DNA of 64,000 nt from Clostridia bacterium (GTDB taxonomy: Bacteria > Bacillota > Clostridia > Lachnospirales > Lachnospiraceae), in contig CAJTFE010000021.1 in the NCBI GenBank assembly GCA_910575725.1, forward strand, positions 1 to 64,000, in the 5' to 3' direction. The notes beneath the pieces were generated by a model. It was not told the DNA's origin. It was given only the letters and a program-made list of their open reading frames with translations, and ran no database searches. The stretch's first letter is position 1. Every line of letters begins with the position of its first letter. Shown piece after piece: positions 44,145 through 52,172 of this stretch. The translations under genes were made by a program, and so were the position numbers.

Positions 44145-44685
44145 GAAAGAATCCTCCTATTCTTTTATCATAATAGCAGAATTTTTTCGACACGTCATCC
44201 CTAATTTTCGACATTTTATAAATTTTAAGAAAACTCTAAGTTTTGAAGCCGCCGTCCTGCGGATCCCTTTTCTGGTCTTGTGTCCGCATCAGAGGGGTCC
44301 GGTCCGCACACCTGTGATCCGCAGGGCCGCCGCTTTCTCCAAAAGGAGCTCGTGATAGATATTTTGGAGTGACCCCGCTGCTTTTTCATATCTTAAAGGT
44401 TACAATCGTGGAATGCTTCACCGAACTGGTGACAGAATGAAATGCCTGGCTTACACAGATCCTATGTAATATGAATGTGCTCCGCCTCCTTTCCGCAGGC
44501 GGTCCTCCCATGTATATTATATTCGGATTTTCTTTAAAAATGCACGTGCAGAAAAAAATTTAGAAATTTTTAATAAAAAAATTGGCATTTTTGGCATATT
44601 GACTTCTCTTTAAATATTGTATATACTTTCAAAAATGTATATAATAGTTGTAAGTAACGCGATTTCAAATTTGGATGTGGTGATT
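44145..44685. other. 540-base gene-free region with an inverted repeat
   Basis: No gene or known riboswitch signature is seen. GCCGCCGTCCTGCGGATC (44248-44265) and 44316-44333 form an 18-position inverted repeat with three mismatches. A smaller CCGCCT-AGGCGG hairpin lies at 44482-44502. The right end carries the mecA promoter. The middle (44340-44480) has mixed composition and could hold an unrecognised RNA. Confidence 0.5.
44599..44627 (+). promoter_or_regulatory. Promoter of mecA
   Basis: TTGACT (44599-44604), 17-base spacer, TATACT (44622-44627), 58 bases before the chosen start. Confidence 0.75.
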
Positions 44686-45426
44686 ATGAGAATAGAAAAG
44701 TTGAATGACAACCAGATACGCTGCACGCTTACCCGTGACGATCTGGCTATGCGCCAGATCAAGCTCAGTGAGCTGGCCTACGGCACCGAGAAGGCCAAAG
44801 AGCTCTTTCGGGATATGATGCAGCAGGCTTCTGTTGATTTTGGATTTGAAGCAGATAACATCCCTTTGATGATTGAGGCCATTCCTCTTCCCAATGAGTG
44901 CATTGTCCTAATCATCACCAAGGTAGAGGATCCCGAGGAACTGGATACCCGTTTCTCCAAGTTTGCTCCCGGAAGCGACAGCCGTTTTGAAGACGTCTCA
45001 GATCTGGGCAGCGTGCTTCCTGAGGGAGCGGATAATGTCCTGGATATGTTCCGCAAGCTGATTGAACGCCATCTGAAAGAAGGCACACAGGAGGAGCAGG
45101 AAGAAAAAGCCCTGGCTCTGGCCCAGGAGCTGGATTTGGCCCGTCTGTACTTTTTCTCCAGCCTTGACACAGTCATTTCCGCCGCCCATGTGCTTCAGAA
45201 CTGCTACAATGGCTGCAACAGCCTGTTTCGCTTAAGGAAGAACGGCGGCTACTGCCTGGTAGCCAGAAAGAGCAGCCATACGCCGGAAGAGTTTAACAAG
45301 GTTTCCAACATTCTCTCCGAGTACGGCACAGGCGAAAAGTATGCGTCCGCCAGCGAAGCCTACTTAGAAGAGCATGAGGAGCTGCTGATCCGGGATGAAG
45401 CTCTGCAGAGATTATCCCTTTTATAA
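44686..45426 (+). CDS. mecA: Adaptor protein MecA
   Basis: Adaptor of 246 residues that hands substrates to the ClpC-ClpP protease. It begins MRIEKLNDNQIRCTLTRDDL, the typical MecA N-terminal substrate-recognition domain (1-85). An acidic linker (about 90-150, rich in Glu) leads to the C-terminal ClpC-binding domain (about 150-240) with LYFFSSLDTVISAA and CYNGCNSLFRLRKNGGY. The start at 44686 follows GTGGTGATT; an in-frame ATG at 44617 overlaps the promoter and was rejected. A terminator follows. Confidence 0.93.
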   Translation: MRIEKLNDNQIRCTLTRDDLAMRQIKLSELAYGTEKAKELFRDMMQQASVDFGFEADNIPLMIEAIPLPNECIVLIITKVEDPEELDTRFSKFAPGSDSRFEDVSDLGSVLPEGADNVLDMFRKLIERHLKEGTQEEQEEKALALAQELDLARLYFFSSLDTVISAAHVLQNCYNGCNSLFRLRKNGGYCLVARKSSHTPEEFNKVSNILSEYGTGEKYASASEAYLEEHEELLIRDEALQRLSLL

Positions 45427-45456
45427 AAGCTGCCGCAAAAAAATATAATAAAAATA

Positions 45457-45494
45457 GAGCCGGGATGCTCTCTTGGGAGAATTCACCCCGGCTC
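45457..45494. terminator. Bidirectional terminator between mecA and the DUF1858 gene
   Basis: GAGCCGGG (45457-45464) pairs with CCCGGCTC (45487-45494); inner CTCT/GGAG pairing extends it. A long minus-strand T-run (45456-45437) follows. Confidence 0.75.
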
Positions 45495-45548
45495 ACTTTA
45501 TCAGAAGCCTTTTTTGTTCCTATACGCTCTGCGAGCGGCAGGGCTGTC

Positions 45549-45752
45549 TTATTCTGCTTCCAGAAATGCATTCAGACGTGCCGTCAGCACATCCGGATCC
45601 ATCCCGTGAACCATCGCAGCCTCCTCCAGTGATTCAAACTGGTGTGAGGGACAGCCTACGCAGTGCATCCCTTCTCTCATCAGAATTCCCGCCATATTCT
45701 CATCCACTTGAAGGATCTGACCCATCAGCATGTCCTTGGTTATCTTTGCCAT
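45549..45752 (-). CDS. DUF1858 domain protein
   Basis: Small cytoplasmic protein of 67 residues, the length of a stand-alone DUF1858 domain. It begins MAKITKDMLMGQILQ and has the CxxC pair of MHCVGCPSHQFESLEEAA (about 30-47). This pair is conserved in many anaerobes near hybrid-cluster and redox proteins, so metal or redox binding is possible but untested. GGAGG lies 9 bases before the ATG; the longer open frame upstream covers the promoter. Confidence 0.82.
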   Translation of the reverse strand: MAKITKDMLMGQILQVDENMAGILMREGMHCVGCPSHQFESLEEAAMVHGMDPDVLTARLNAFLEAE

Positions 45753-46011
45753 TTGAAGCTTCCTCCTTTTATCTGTACTTTTTATTATCTGCATCATTGC
45801 AGAATTTATTATAATGTAATTCCTACTATTTTGCAAGGAATTTTGTAAAGCTGCGAAACAGGTTACCGGCCGCTCCGTACCCAGCAACACCAATCTGTAA
45901 CTTTATTTATCTTTTATAATTTTTCCACTTGTATAATCTTGTACTTTATATTAAAATACACGTAAGGTCCCCAAAGGATCGGAACGAGAGAATATAAGGA
46001 GGAGCGGTATA

Positions 46012-46182
46012 ATGGCATATGTAATCAATGACGACTGCGCAAACTGCGGTTCCTGCGCTGCTGTATGTCCTGCAGAGGCTATCAGCGAGGGCGATGGCAA
46101 GTATGTAATCGATGCTGATGCATGTCTGGATTGCGGAACCTGCGAGGCAGAATGTCCCACCGGCGCTATCAGTGCAGAATAG
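46012..46182 (+). CDS. 2[4Fe-4S] ferredoxin
   Basis: Clostridial-type ferredoxin of 56 residues. Two cluster motifs are complete: CANCGSCAAVCP (9-20) and CLDCGTCEAECP (39-50), each followed by the conserved AI turn. It carries single electrons at low potential for enzymes such as pyruvate:ferredoxin oxidoreductase, hydrogenase or Rnf. AAGGAGGAG lies before the ATG. It is monocistronic between two terminators. Its small size makes it easy to miss. Confidence 0.95.
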   Translation: MAYVINDDCANCGSCAAVCPAEAISEGDGKYVIDADACLDCGTCEAECPTGAISAE

Positions 46183-46220
46183 TCCGGTTTTCAACACGAT
46201 CTATAAGAACCGGATCCAAA

Positions 46221-46260
46221 AAGGAAACAGCAGTGAGAAGCTCACCGCTGTTTCCTTTTT
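46221..46260 (+). terminator. Terminator of the ferredoxin gene
   Basis: AAGGAAACAGC (46221-46231) pairs with GCTGTTTCCTT, and GTGAG with CTCAC around a 3-base loop; T8 follows on the plus strand. It overlaps the end of the converging SGNH gene. Confidence 0.85.
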
Positions 46261-47672
46261 TTCCTTACCCCGCAGAATACGGCCGCTGCTGCGGAAAAGA
46301 GGAACAGGACAGGCAGGATTATTTTTTTATAATCCCTCCCGGGAACTGCGAAGGCTGCCTCAGGCGCCTCCGCTCCCTGCCGGATAACCGCCACGCGCTG
46401 CGTAACCTCAATCTGCCCCTGCACAAGCTCATACATATTCTTCCGATACTCCTCATCCTTCTCCCGCCATACCTTATAAGCATCCAGAAGCTCCTCTTTT
46501 GTCACTCTGCCGGAACCGCAGTCTGTAAAATCCTGCACCTTTTTTCGGTAAGCAAGCTCTTCCACTCTTCTTCCCCGGTTCATCTGCTCTACGGCTCTGG
46601 CGAAGCGCTGGGAAGGATTCTCGCTGACATTGGCAATGTTAACGCCCTCGGCAAATTCAGCGCCGGTGTAGCTTCCAACCTGTTCCCCGTTTATATAAAT
46701 ATCATAAACCGCTTCTGCTTCCAGATCCTGCACCTGTATGATTTCCCGGTTCAGCTTATCAAGAATATGAAGGCTTTCATCCGCCTGGCGATATTCATGG
46801 GAGATCCCCATGGGCAGCCGATCCGCCCGGTAATCATAGTACAGATACCCCTCTTTACAGTGCAGATTCGACACCTTAGCATTCTCCGATTCTATCCGGC
46901 CCTCCAAAATCTTGACATAGGACACGTCCTCAAGGGCTCCCTGCTGCTCCAGAAAAAGGTAAGCCAGATATATCTGCCCGTTTGTATCCGGGTGCAGATA
47001 GTCCTCACATAAAAGGTTCCTTTCCGGATCCGCTCCGGAAAATGTTCCTGCCAGTTCTGTCAGCGGTTCCTGGAATTCTATCAAGGGAAGCCCCTTTTCC
47101 TGCGCAAACCCTCTGGCCGCCTCGGACATTAACCGAAATCCTTCCCTTGTCCGCAGCAAGGCAGGATCCGACTCTGTTCCCGTCCCGGAATTTACCCGGC
47201 TGGGAACAGGAAGGGATGCGATATAAACACCCTCTTTTTCAATTCCGTCCTCCTCCAGCAGGTTCACAAAAGCACCGAGATTTTCTTCGAAGTCCTCTAT
47301 ATTCTCCTTCCGCTCTCCTTCGCTCCCCTCATAAACTCCCGTTTCTTCATAGAGATATTTTTTTAAATCATTAATCCCATATTCCAGAACAGCCTTTTGA
47401 AGGCCTGACGACGCCGGATCCTCCTGGTACAGCTCTAATCCGTCAGACAGCTTAGCTCCCCCTACTCCCAGATTCCGAAACTCCATCTCCTCTTTCGGCA
47501 GATGCGTCACATAATAATTATACAGCACATGGGTATAATTGATCTCCGAATACTCCGCATGCGTAATACTGTCACCAAAAAAGCCGACTACATCCCCCTT
47601 TTGAAAAGTCTCTCTGCGAATCCCCCCGGTCAGCATTCCCGCTGCCAGAAGACATAAAAGAAAACGCCTCAA
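46242..47672 (-). CDS. Exported SGNH/GDSL hydrolase
   Basis: Surface protein of 476 residues with a signal peptide (about 1-18) and a C-terminal membrane segment (about 450-468) followed by RKKRKQR. The SGNH blocks are GDSITH (Ser35), NLGVGG, YGINDL and DYLHPD with the catalytic Asp-His pair. Such enzymes remove acyl groups from glycans or lipids; an O-acetylesterase acting on wall polymers is plausible. The start is TTG at 47672 with GAGGGGTG upstream. The divergent neighbour is a GT-C-like membrane protein, so both may work on a surface glycan. Confidence 0.82.
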   Translation of the reverse strand: MRRFLLCLLAAGMLTGGIRRETFQKGDVVGFFGDSITHAEYSEINYTHVLYNYYVTHLPKEEMEFRNLGVGGAKLSDGLELYQEDPASSGLQKAVLEYGINDLKKYLYEETGVYEGSEGERKENIEDFEENLGAFVNLLEEDGIEKEGVYIASLPVPSRVNSGTGTESDPALLRTREGFRLMSEAARGFAQEKGLPLIEFQEPLTELAGTFSGADPERNLLCEDYLHPDTNGQIYLAYLFLEQQGALEDVSYVKILEGRIESENAKVSNLHCKEGYLYYDYRADRLPMGISHEYRQADESLHILDKLNREIIQVQDLEAEAVYDIYINGEQVGSYTGAEFAEGVNIANVSENPSQRFARAVEQMNRGRRVEELAYRKKVQDFTDCGSGRVTKEELLDAYKVWREKDEEYRKNMYELVQGQIEVTQRVAVIRQGAEAPEAAFAVPGRDYKKIILPVLFLFSAAAAVFCGVRKKRKQR

Positions 47673-47825
47673 TGCTTATGCACCCCTCATCTCTCTGACT
47701 CTTACTTTTTTCTACTTTACCCTTTTATCTGCTCTATTATACTCAGCCGCCGCCTTTACTTCAAGCGTCAATTTTGATATAATTCCTATATTATTAAAAA
47801 AATTTACGGGAAAGGGCCGTCCTCT

Positions 47826-49529
47826 ATGAAAAACCTCAAACCCATTGACTATATATTTACCGGATGTCTATTTCTGATCGGCTTTATTTTTATCTGGAGG
47901 GCTTTTTACGGTGTCAATTACAATGATGAAATGTATTATGCCGACAGTCTCTACCGCCTCTTTCAAGGCGATGTTTATCTGGTTCACGACTGGCAGCTCC
48001 ATCTGATGTCCTGTATTCCCGTCTATCCTTTTTATGCCCTCTTCCGGCTCATAACCGGTTCCAACGACGGCGTTATTCTGTTTTTGCGGATACTTTATGT
48101 GATATTCCAGCTGGCCGTAGCTCTTGTATGCTTTCTGCGGCTCCGTCATTTAAAATGGGGCGGCCTCCTTGTCAGCCTCCTCTATCTTTTATTTACACCC
48201 TTCAACATTGCAGCTCTGTCCTACAATACCATGGGGCTCGGCTTTGCCATGCTGACCTTCGCAATCCTGTCGGGTCCTAAAAAGCACCCTGCCGGAGATT
48301 ATATTTTCTGCGGCATCTGCTTTGCCCTCTGCGTTTTATCCAATCCCTTTGCCATTATCCTCTACTTCCTGTACGCAGCCGTCTGTGCCGGGCAGTTTAT
48401 CCTGCATAAGCACAAAAACCCCCGAAGCACAGAAGCTTTCTCCCTTTTTTCTCTTCTGTGGATTACTGCAGGCGCTTTTTTCATATTTATTATCTTCTGC
48501 ATCATGCTGCTGAGGCGTGCCTCCCTGGGGGAACTGTCCCAGACATTTCTTTACAATTTCCGGATGCCCGGATATGAACAAAATCCGTCACAGTGGATGC
48601 ATAAGCTTTCCTCTTATTTCCGAAGAGTTTATAAGACCATTCCCTATCTGGTATGGTCTGCCGGCGCTGCCTGTGTAATCTTACCCTTTGACAAAAGACG
48701 CTTCTCTCATGCCCTCTGGTATCTTCTTCCCTCCGCAGCGGCGGTTGTTTACTACCTCTGCTTCTATGGATTGCTGCAAAATCATGTTCCGACCAATTTT
48801 TGCGCTATGCCCCTGGCATTCCTGGGTTTTTTGTGCTTCTGGCTGCTTCCGGAAAAGGATTTCCAATATTTATTTCTCTGGTTTATACCCGGCGTGCTGT
48901 ATTCTCTGTGCTCTCATTTTGCCTCTGACACGGGAATTCTTTGCATTACCTCTTCCTATATCCTCTGCAGCTCCATCGGCGCATTGTTCCTGTACCAGCT
49001 TTTCCAGGCATTTGTCAGAGAATCCGCCAAATCCATAACCGGAAAAGCCGCCTCTGTGTGTATTCTGGCGGCACTGGCCGTCCACATCACCGTCAGCGGC
49101 TGCTTAAGAATCACCTTCTTTTACAACGAAGAACCCCTGCCAAATCTCACCGCCCAGGTCCACACCGGGCCCGCCAAAGGACTTTTCACTTCCCCCGGCA
49201 TGGCGGCATTCCACGAGGAACGGGTCAGCGGCCTAAAGTCCCTGCCCATTACCGAAAACGACACACTCCTCGTTATGGCCATGGAACCCTGGGCTTACCT
49301 TTGTACAGAAGCCTCCTGCGCCAGCTATACCTGCTGGGGAATGGCAGAAGAACCCATTTACAGACTCTATCTGAGCATATTCCCGGAAAAGTATCCCACT
49401 GTAATCTACTGCACAGATCTGGAAAAAGCACTTGAGGAAGAGCCGCTGCTCATGCAGGAATTCCTAACCCAGGAATACGAAGTAATCACATTAGAATCCG
49501 CCGCTGCACTTCTAAAAAAGAAAATCTAA
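47826..49529 (+). CDS. GT-C-like polytopic membrane protein 2
   Basis: Paralogue of the product of 25965-27719, 567 residues with about twelve membrane helices. The first external loop keeps VNYNDEMYYADSLYRL (about 30-45), matching the acidic motif of the other copy. The C-terminal region keeps AMEPWAYLCTEASCASYTCW, matching its WIYLYAEAGCGSYSTW. Divergently arranged beside an SGNH hydrolase, it is probably an envelope glycosyltransferase using a lipid-linked sugar. The ribosome site is weak (AAAGGG about 15 bases upstream). Confidence 0.65.
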   Translation: MKNLKPIDYIFTGCLFLIGFIFIWRAFYGVNYNDEMYYADSLYRLFQGDVYLVHDWQLHLMSCIPVYPFYALFRLITGSNDGVILFLRILYVIFQLAVALVCFLRLRHLKWGGLLVSLLYLLFTPFNIAALSYNTMGLGFAMLTFAILSGPKKHPAGDYIFCGICFALCVLSNPFAIILYFLYAAVCAGQFILHKHKNPRSTEAFSLFSLLWITAGAFFIFIIFCIMLLRRASLGELSQTFLYNFRMPGYEQNPSQWMHKLSSYFRRVYKTIPYLVWSAGAACVILPFDKRRFSHALWYLLPSAAAVVYYLCFYGLLQNHVPTNFCAMPLAFLGFLCFWLLPEKDFQYLFLWFIPGVLYSLCSHFASDTGILCITSSYILCSSIGALFLYQLFQAFVRESAKSITGKAASVCILAALAVHITVSGCLRITFFYNEEPLPNLTAQVHTGPAKGLFTSPGMAAFHEERVSGLKSLPITENDTLLVMAMEPWAYLCTEASCASYTCWGMAEEPIYRLYLSIFPEKYPTVIYCTDLEKALEEEPLLMQEFLTQEYEVITLESAAALLKKKI

Positions 49530-49548
49530 GCCAAAAGGAAGGACAGGC

Positions 49549-50145
49549 CTACACAGCCTGTCCCTTTTTCACCCCAAAAAAGCCCCACCTCTTCTTCTCT
49601 TCCTTCTTAAGGCCCGCCCGTTCCTTCCTGGCCTTCTGGGAGCTGCGGATGGCCTCATCCAGCCGTTTAAAACGCTCGTCCTCACGCTCCTCCTTCATCC
49701 GCAGAAGATAATCCATCTCCTTGATCACATGCCCGCTCACCTGCGTGCTGATCTCCCTGCCCATACGCTCCGTATGGTCCTCCAGCGCCTCAGAAATAAG
49801 CCGGCTCATAATACACTGAAACTGCTGCATCTTCTCCTCCCGGGCGGCAGCCTGCCCCTCCTCCGCAGCCGGAAGCTTGTCCACACGAGCCAGCAGATGT
49901 GTAATCTCCGTCTCCCCCTGCTCCAGATCCGGAATCAGCATCTTAATCGCCTTCAGCTGCACCCCCTGCTCCTTCAGCTCCCGAATCCGCTGAAACAGCC
50001 TCACATTCTCTTCCGTATAATAGCGGTGCCCCATCTCATTACGGCCAATCGGAAGCTCCAGCTCCTCCTCCCAGTAGCGGAGCACATGAGCCTCCACATC
50101 CACCAGCCTAGCCGCGTCAGAAATCATATACCGCACTTCGCCCAT
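49549..50145 (-). CDS. MerR-type DNA-binding protein with coiled C-terminus
   Basis: Protein of 198 residues. The N-terminal MerR helix-turn-helix and wing (about 1-72) reads YMISDAARLVDVEAHVLRYW, then GHRYYTEENVRLFQRIRELKEQG. The rest is helical and very rich in charged residues and lacks an effector domain, ending in KKEEKKRWGFFG. This resembles RacA-like chromosome-binding proteins as well as effectorless MerR regulators. GGAGGG lies 7 bases before the ATG at 50145; the upstream open frame is not used. It lies downstream of dnaB, separated by a repeat copy. Confidence 0.78.
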   Translation of the reverse strand: MGEVRYMISDAARLVDVEAHVLRYWEEELELPIGRNEMGHRYYTEENVRLFQRIRELKEQGVQLKAIKMLIPDLEQGETEITHLLARVDKLPAAEEGQAAAREEKMQQFQCIMSRLISEALEDHTERMGREISTQVSGHVIKEMDYLLRMKEEREDERFKRLDEAIRSSQKARKERAGLKKEEKKRWGFFGVKKGQAV

Positions 50146-50264
50146 ACCTATCCCTCCGATTTTATGTAAATTTTTTCCATATTCTACATTATAACACCCT
50201 TCCCCAAAAATGCAAGAAAAATTTACAAAAACTGTAAATCCGAAGATCTCAAAAAACCTCAAAA

Positions 50265-50344
50265 GGGCAATGTACGCACAGAGCAGACAGACTGTACGCG
50301 AACCGTCCGAACACAGGATATGGAAAAGGCTGCTGTCTTATTTT
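50265..50344. repeat. Palindromic repeat element, copy 3 (single arm)
   Basis: About 80 bases matching one arm of the elements at 8335-8551 and 22061-22241. It includes GAGCAGACAGACTGTAC, CGCGAACCGTCCGAACACAG, GATATGGAAAA and CTGCTGTCTTATTTT. The opposite arm is missing. It sits between the MerR-type gene and dnaB. Confidence 0.82.
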
Positions 50345-50380
50345 GTGAAAGCTTCAACACCTATCGTTCTGCCATCCTCC

Positions 50381-51724
50381 TCACATAACCGGCCTGGGAT
50401 TATAATTCTTAAAAGCAGTATACTCCGGCATCCACAAAAGATTAATCGTCCCAATAGGCCCATTCCTCTGCTTCGCCACAATCACCTCCGCCAGATTCTT
50501 CATCTCCGAATCCTTATTATAGTAATTATCCCGATACAAAAACATCACCATATCCGCATCCTGCTCAATAGCCCCCGAATCCCTGAGATCCGAAAGAATC
50601 GGCCTGTGATCCGGCCTCTGCTCCACCGCGCGGCTCAGCTGGGACAAAGCCACAACCGGCACATTCAGCTCCCTTGCCAGGCTCTTAAGCCCCCGGGAAA
50701 TATCAGATATCTCCTGCTGCCTTGATTCCGAAGAACGGCCCCCTCCTGTCATCAGCTGCAGGTAATCAATCATCACCATCCCAAGCCCATGCTCCAGCTT
50801 GTACTTCCTGCACTTGCTCCGCAGCTCAGCCAGCGTAATTCCCGGTGTGTCGTCAATAATCAAATTGGAGCGCGCCACACCTTCTGCGCCCTCCACCAGA
50901 CGTTCCCAGTCATTATCCGTCAGATTCCCGTTCCGCAGCTTCTGGGCATCCACACCAGATTCCATAGACAAGAGACGGTTCACCAGCTGCTCCTTGGACA
51001 TCTCCAGGCTGAAAATCGCAACCGTCACATCATTGCGGAAAGCCATATACTGCGCAATATTCAGCACAAAAGCCGTCTTTCCCATGGAAGGACGGGCGGC
51101 AATCAGAATCAGATCCGAGGGCTGGAAGCCTGAAGTCTGATAATCCAGATCCTTAAAGCCCGTGGCAACTCCCGTTACATTTCCCTTCGTCCGGGAGGCC
51201 GTCTCAATCTTCTGAATGGCATTCAGCACCACCTGCTTAATCGGCACAAACTCTCCGGCATTCCGTCTCTGAACCAGATCGAACACCTTCTTCTCTGTCT
51301 GCTCCAGAACCTCATCCAGAGACTCCACGCCTCCGTAGCAGAGGTTGTTAATCTCCTCATTGACCCGGATAAGCTTCCGAAGGACAGACTTCTCCGCCAC
51401 AATGCCGGCATACTTTTTGATATTGGCAGACACAAAATCAGAGTCCAGAATATTGCGCATGAACTCCATGCTGCTGATCTCTTCCGGAACCTCCTTGGCC
51501 CGGAGACGGTTCTGCAGCGTCACCAGATCCACCGGCTCATTCTGATTAAACAGCTCCACCATGGCCTCAAAGACAACGCCGTACTGCCTCTGGTAAAAAT
51601 CCTCCCCTATAATCATCTCAGAGGCAGCCAGAATCGCTTCCCGATCCATGATCATGGAACCGATCACCGCCTGCTCCGCCTCCTGGCTGTGGGGCATCGT
51701 TCGTTTGATAATCGCTTCTTCCAT
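50381..51724 (-). CDS. dnaB: Replicative DNA helicase DnaB (DnaC in Bacillus naming)
   Basis: Hexameric replicative helicase of 447 residues. The N-terminal domain (about 8-105) starts PHSQEAEQAVIGSMIMD. After the linker comes the RecA-like motor with GVATGFKDLD, Walker A ARPSMGKTAF (about 208-217), FSLEMSKEQL, MIDYLQLM and GPIGT near the end. The ATG lies 1 base after the rplI stop, within the operon gdpP-rplI-dnaB. Its loader and DnaD partner are encoded at 18.5-20.7 kb. Confidence 0.97.
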   Translation of the reverse strand: MEEAIIKRTMPHSQEAEQAVIGSMIMDREAILAASEMIIGEDFYQRQYGVVFEAMVELFNQNEPVDLVTLQNRLRAKEVPEEISSMEFMRNILDSDFVSANIKKYAGIVAEKSVLRKLIRVNEEINNLCYGGVESLDEVLEQTEKKVFDLVQRRNAGEFVPIKQVVLNAIQKIETASRTKGNVTGVATGFKDLDYQTSGFQPSDLILIAARPSMGKTAFVLNIAQYMAFRNDVTVAIFSLEMSKEQLVNRLLSMESGVDAQKLRNGNLTDNDWERLVEGAEGVARSNLIIDDTPGITLAELRSKCRKYKLEHGLGMVMIDYLQLMTGGGRSSESRQQEISDISRGLKSLARELNVPVVALSQLSRAVEQRPDHRPILSDLRDSGAIEQDADMVMFLYRDNYYNKDSEMKNLAEVIVAKQRNGPIGTINLLWMPEYTAFKNYNPRPVM

Positions 51725-51725
51725 C

Positions 51726-52172
51726 TTATGCTTCTCTTACATTCACCTTGAGCTGCGCCGTCACCTTGGGATGCAGTTTAATGGGAATCATCTGCGTTCC
51801 TACTGTCTTAATGGGGCTGGGAAGCTGCATCTTCTTCTTGTCCAGCTCCACGCCAAGCTGATCCAGGGCTGCCTGGGCTATCTCCTTGGAGGAAACGGAG
51901 CCGAATATCTTGCCGCCCTCCCCTGCCTTGACGCTCACATTGACCTCCATTTTGGAGATCCTCTCGCCAAATGCCACAGCCTCTTCGTAAATTTCCTTGG
52001 CCACCTTTTCCTCATTGGCCTTCTTAAGCTTCAGATCATTGAGATTCTTAGGCGTAGCCTCCAGGCCCAGCTTCTTCGCCAGAATAAAATTCCGGGCATA
52101 GCCGTCATTTACATCCACCAGCTGTCCTTTCTTTCCCAGGGACTTTACATCCTCTATTAAAATTACTTTCAT
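51726..52172 (-). CDS. rplI: Ribosomal protein L9
   Basis: Large-subunit protein of 148 residues. The N-terminal domain has MKVILIEDVKSLGKKGQLVDV and the conserved GYARNFILAKKLGLEAT (24-40). A long central helix connects to the C-terminal domain with GKIFGSVSSKEIAQA. It overlaps the gdpP stop by 4 bases and is followed by dnaB, the usual Firmicute order. Confidence 0.98.
   Translation of the reverse strand: MKVILIEDVKSLGKKGQLVDVNDGYARNFILAKKLGLEATPKNLNDLKLKKANEEKVAKEIYEEAVAFGERISKMEVNVSVKAGEGGKIFGSVSSKEIAQAALDQLGVELDKKKMQLPSPIKTVGTQMIPIKLHPKVTAQLKVNVREA

Noticed and set aside
44145-44685. Known riboswitch, T-box or SRP/6S RNA
   Set aside because: Signature segments of the common classes (T-box, TPP, SAM, FMN, cobalamin, glycine, SRP Alu or 6S bulge) were looked for on both strands and not found.
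8335-50344. CRISPR array
   Set aside because: The repeats are large palindromes scattered tens of kilobases apart, with no regular spacers and no cas genes.
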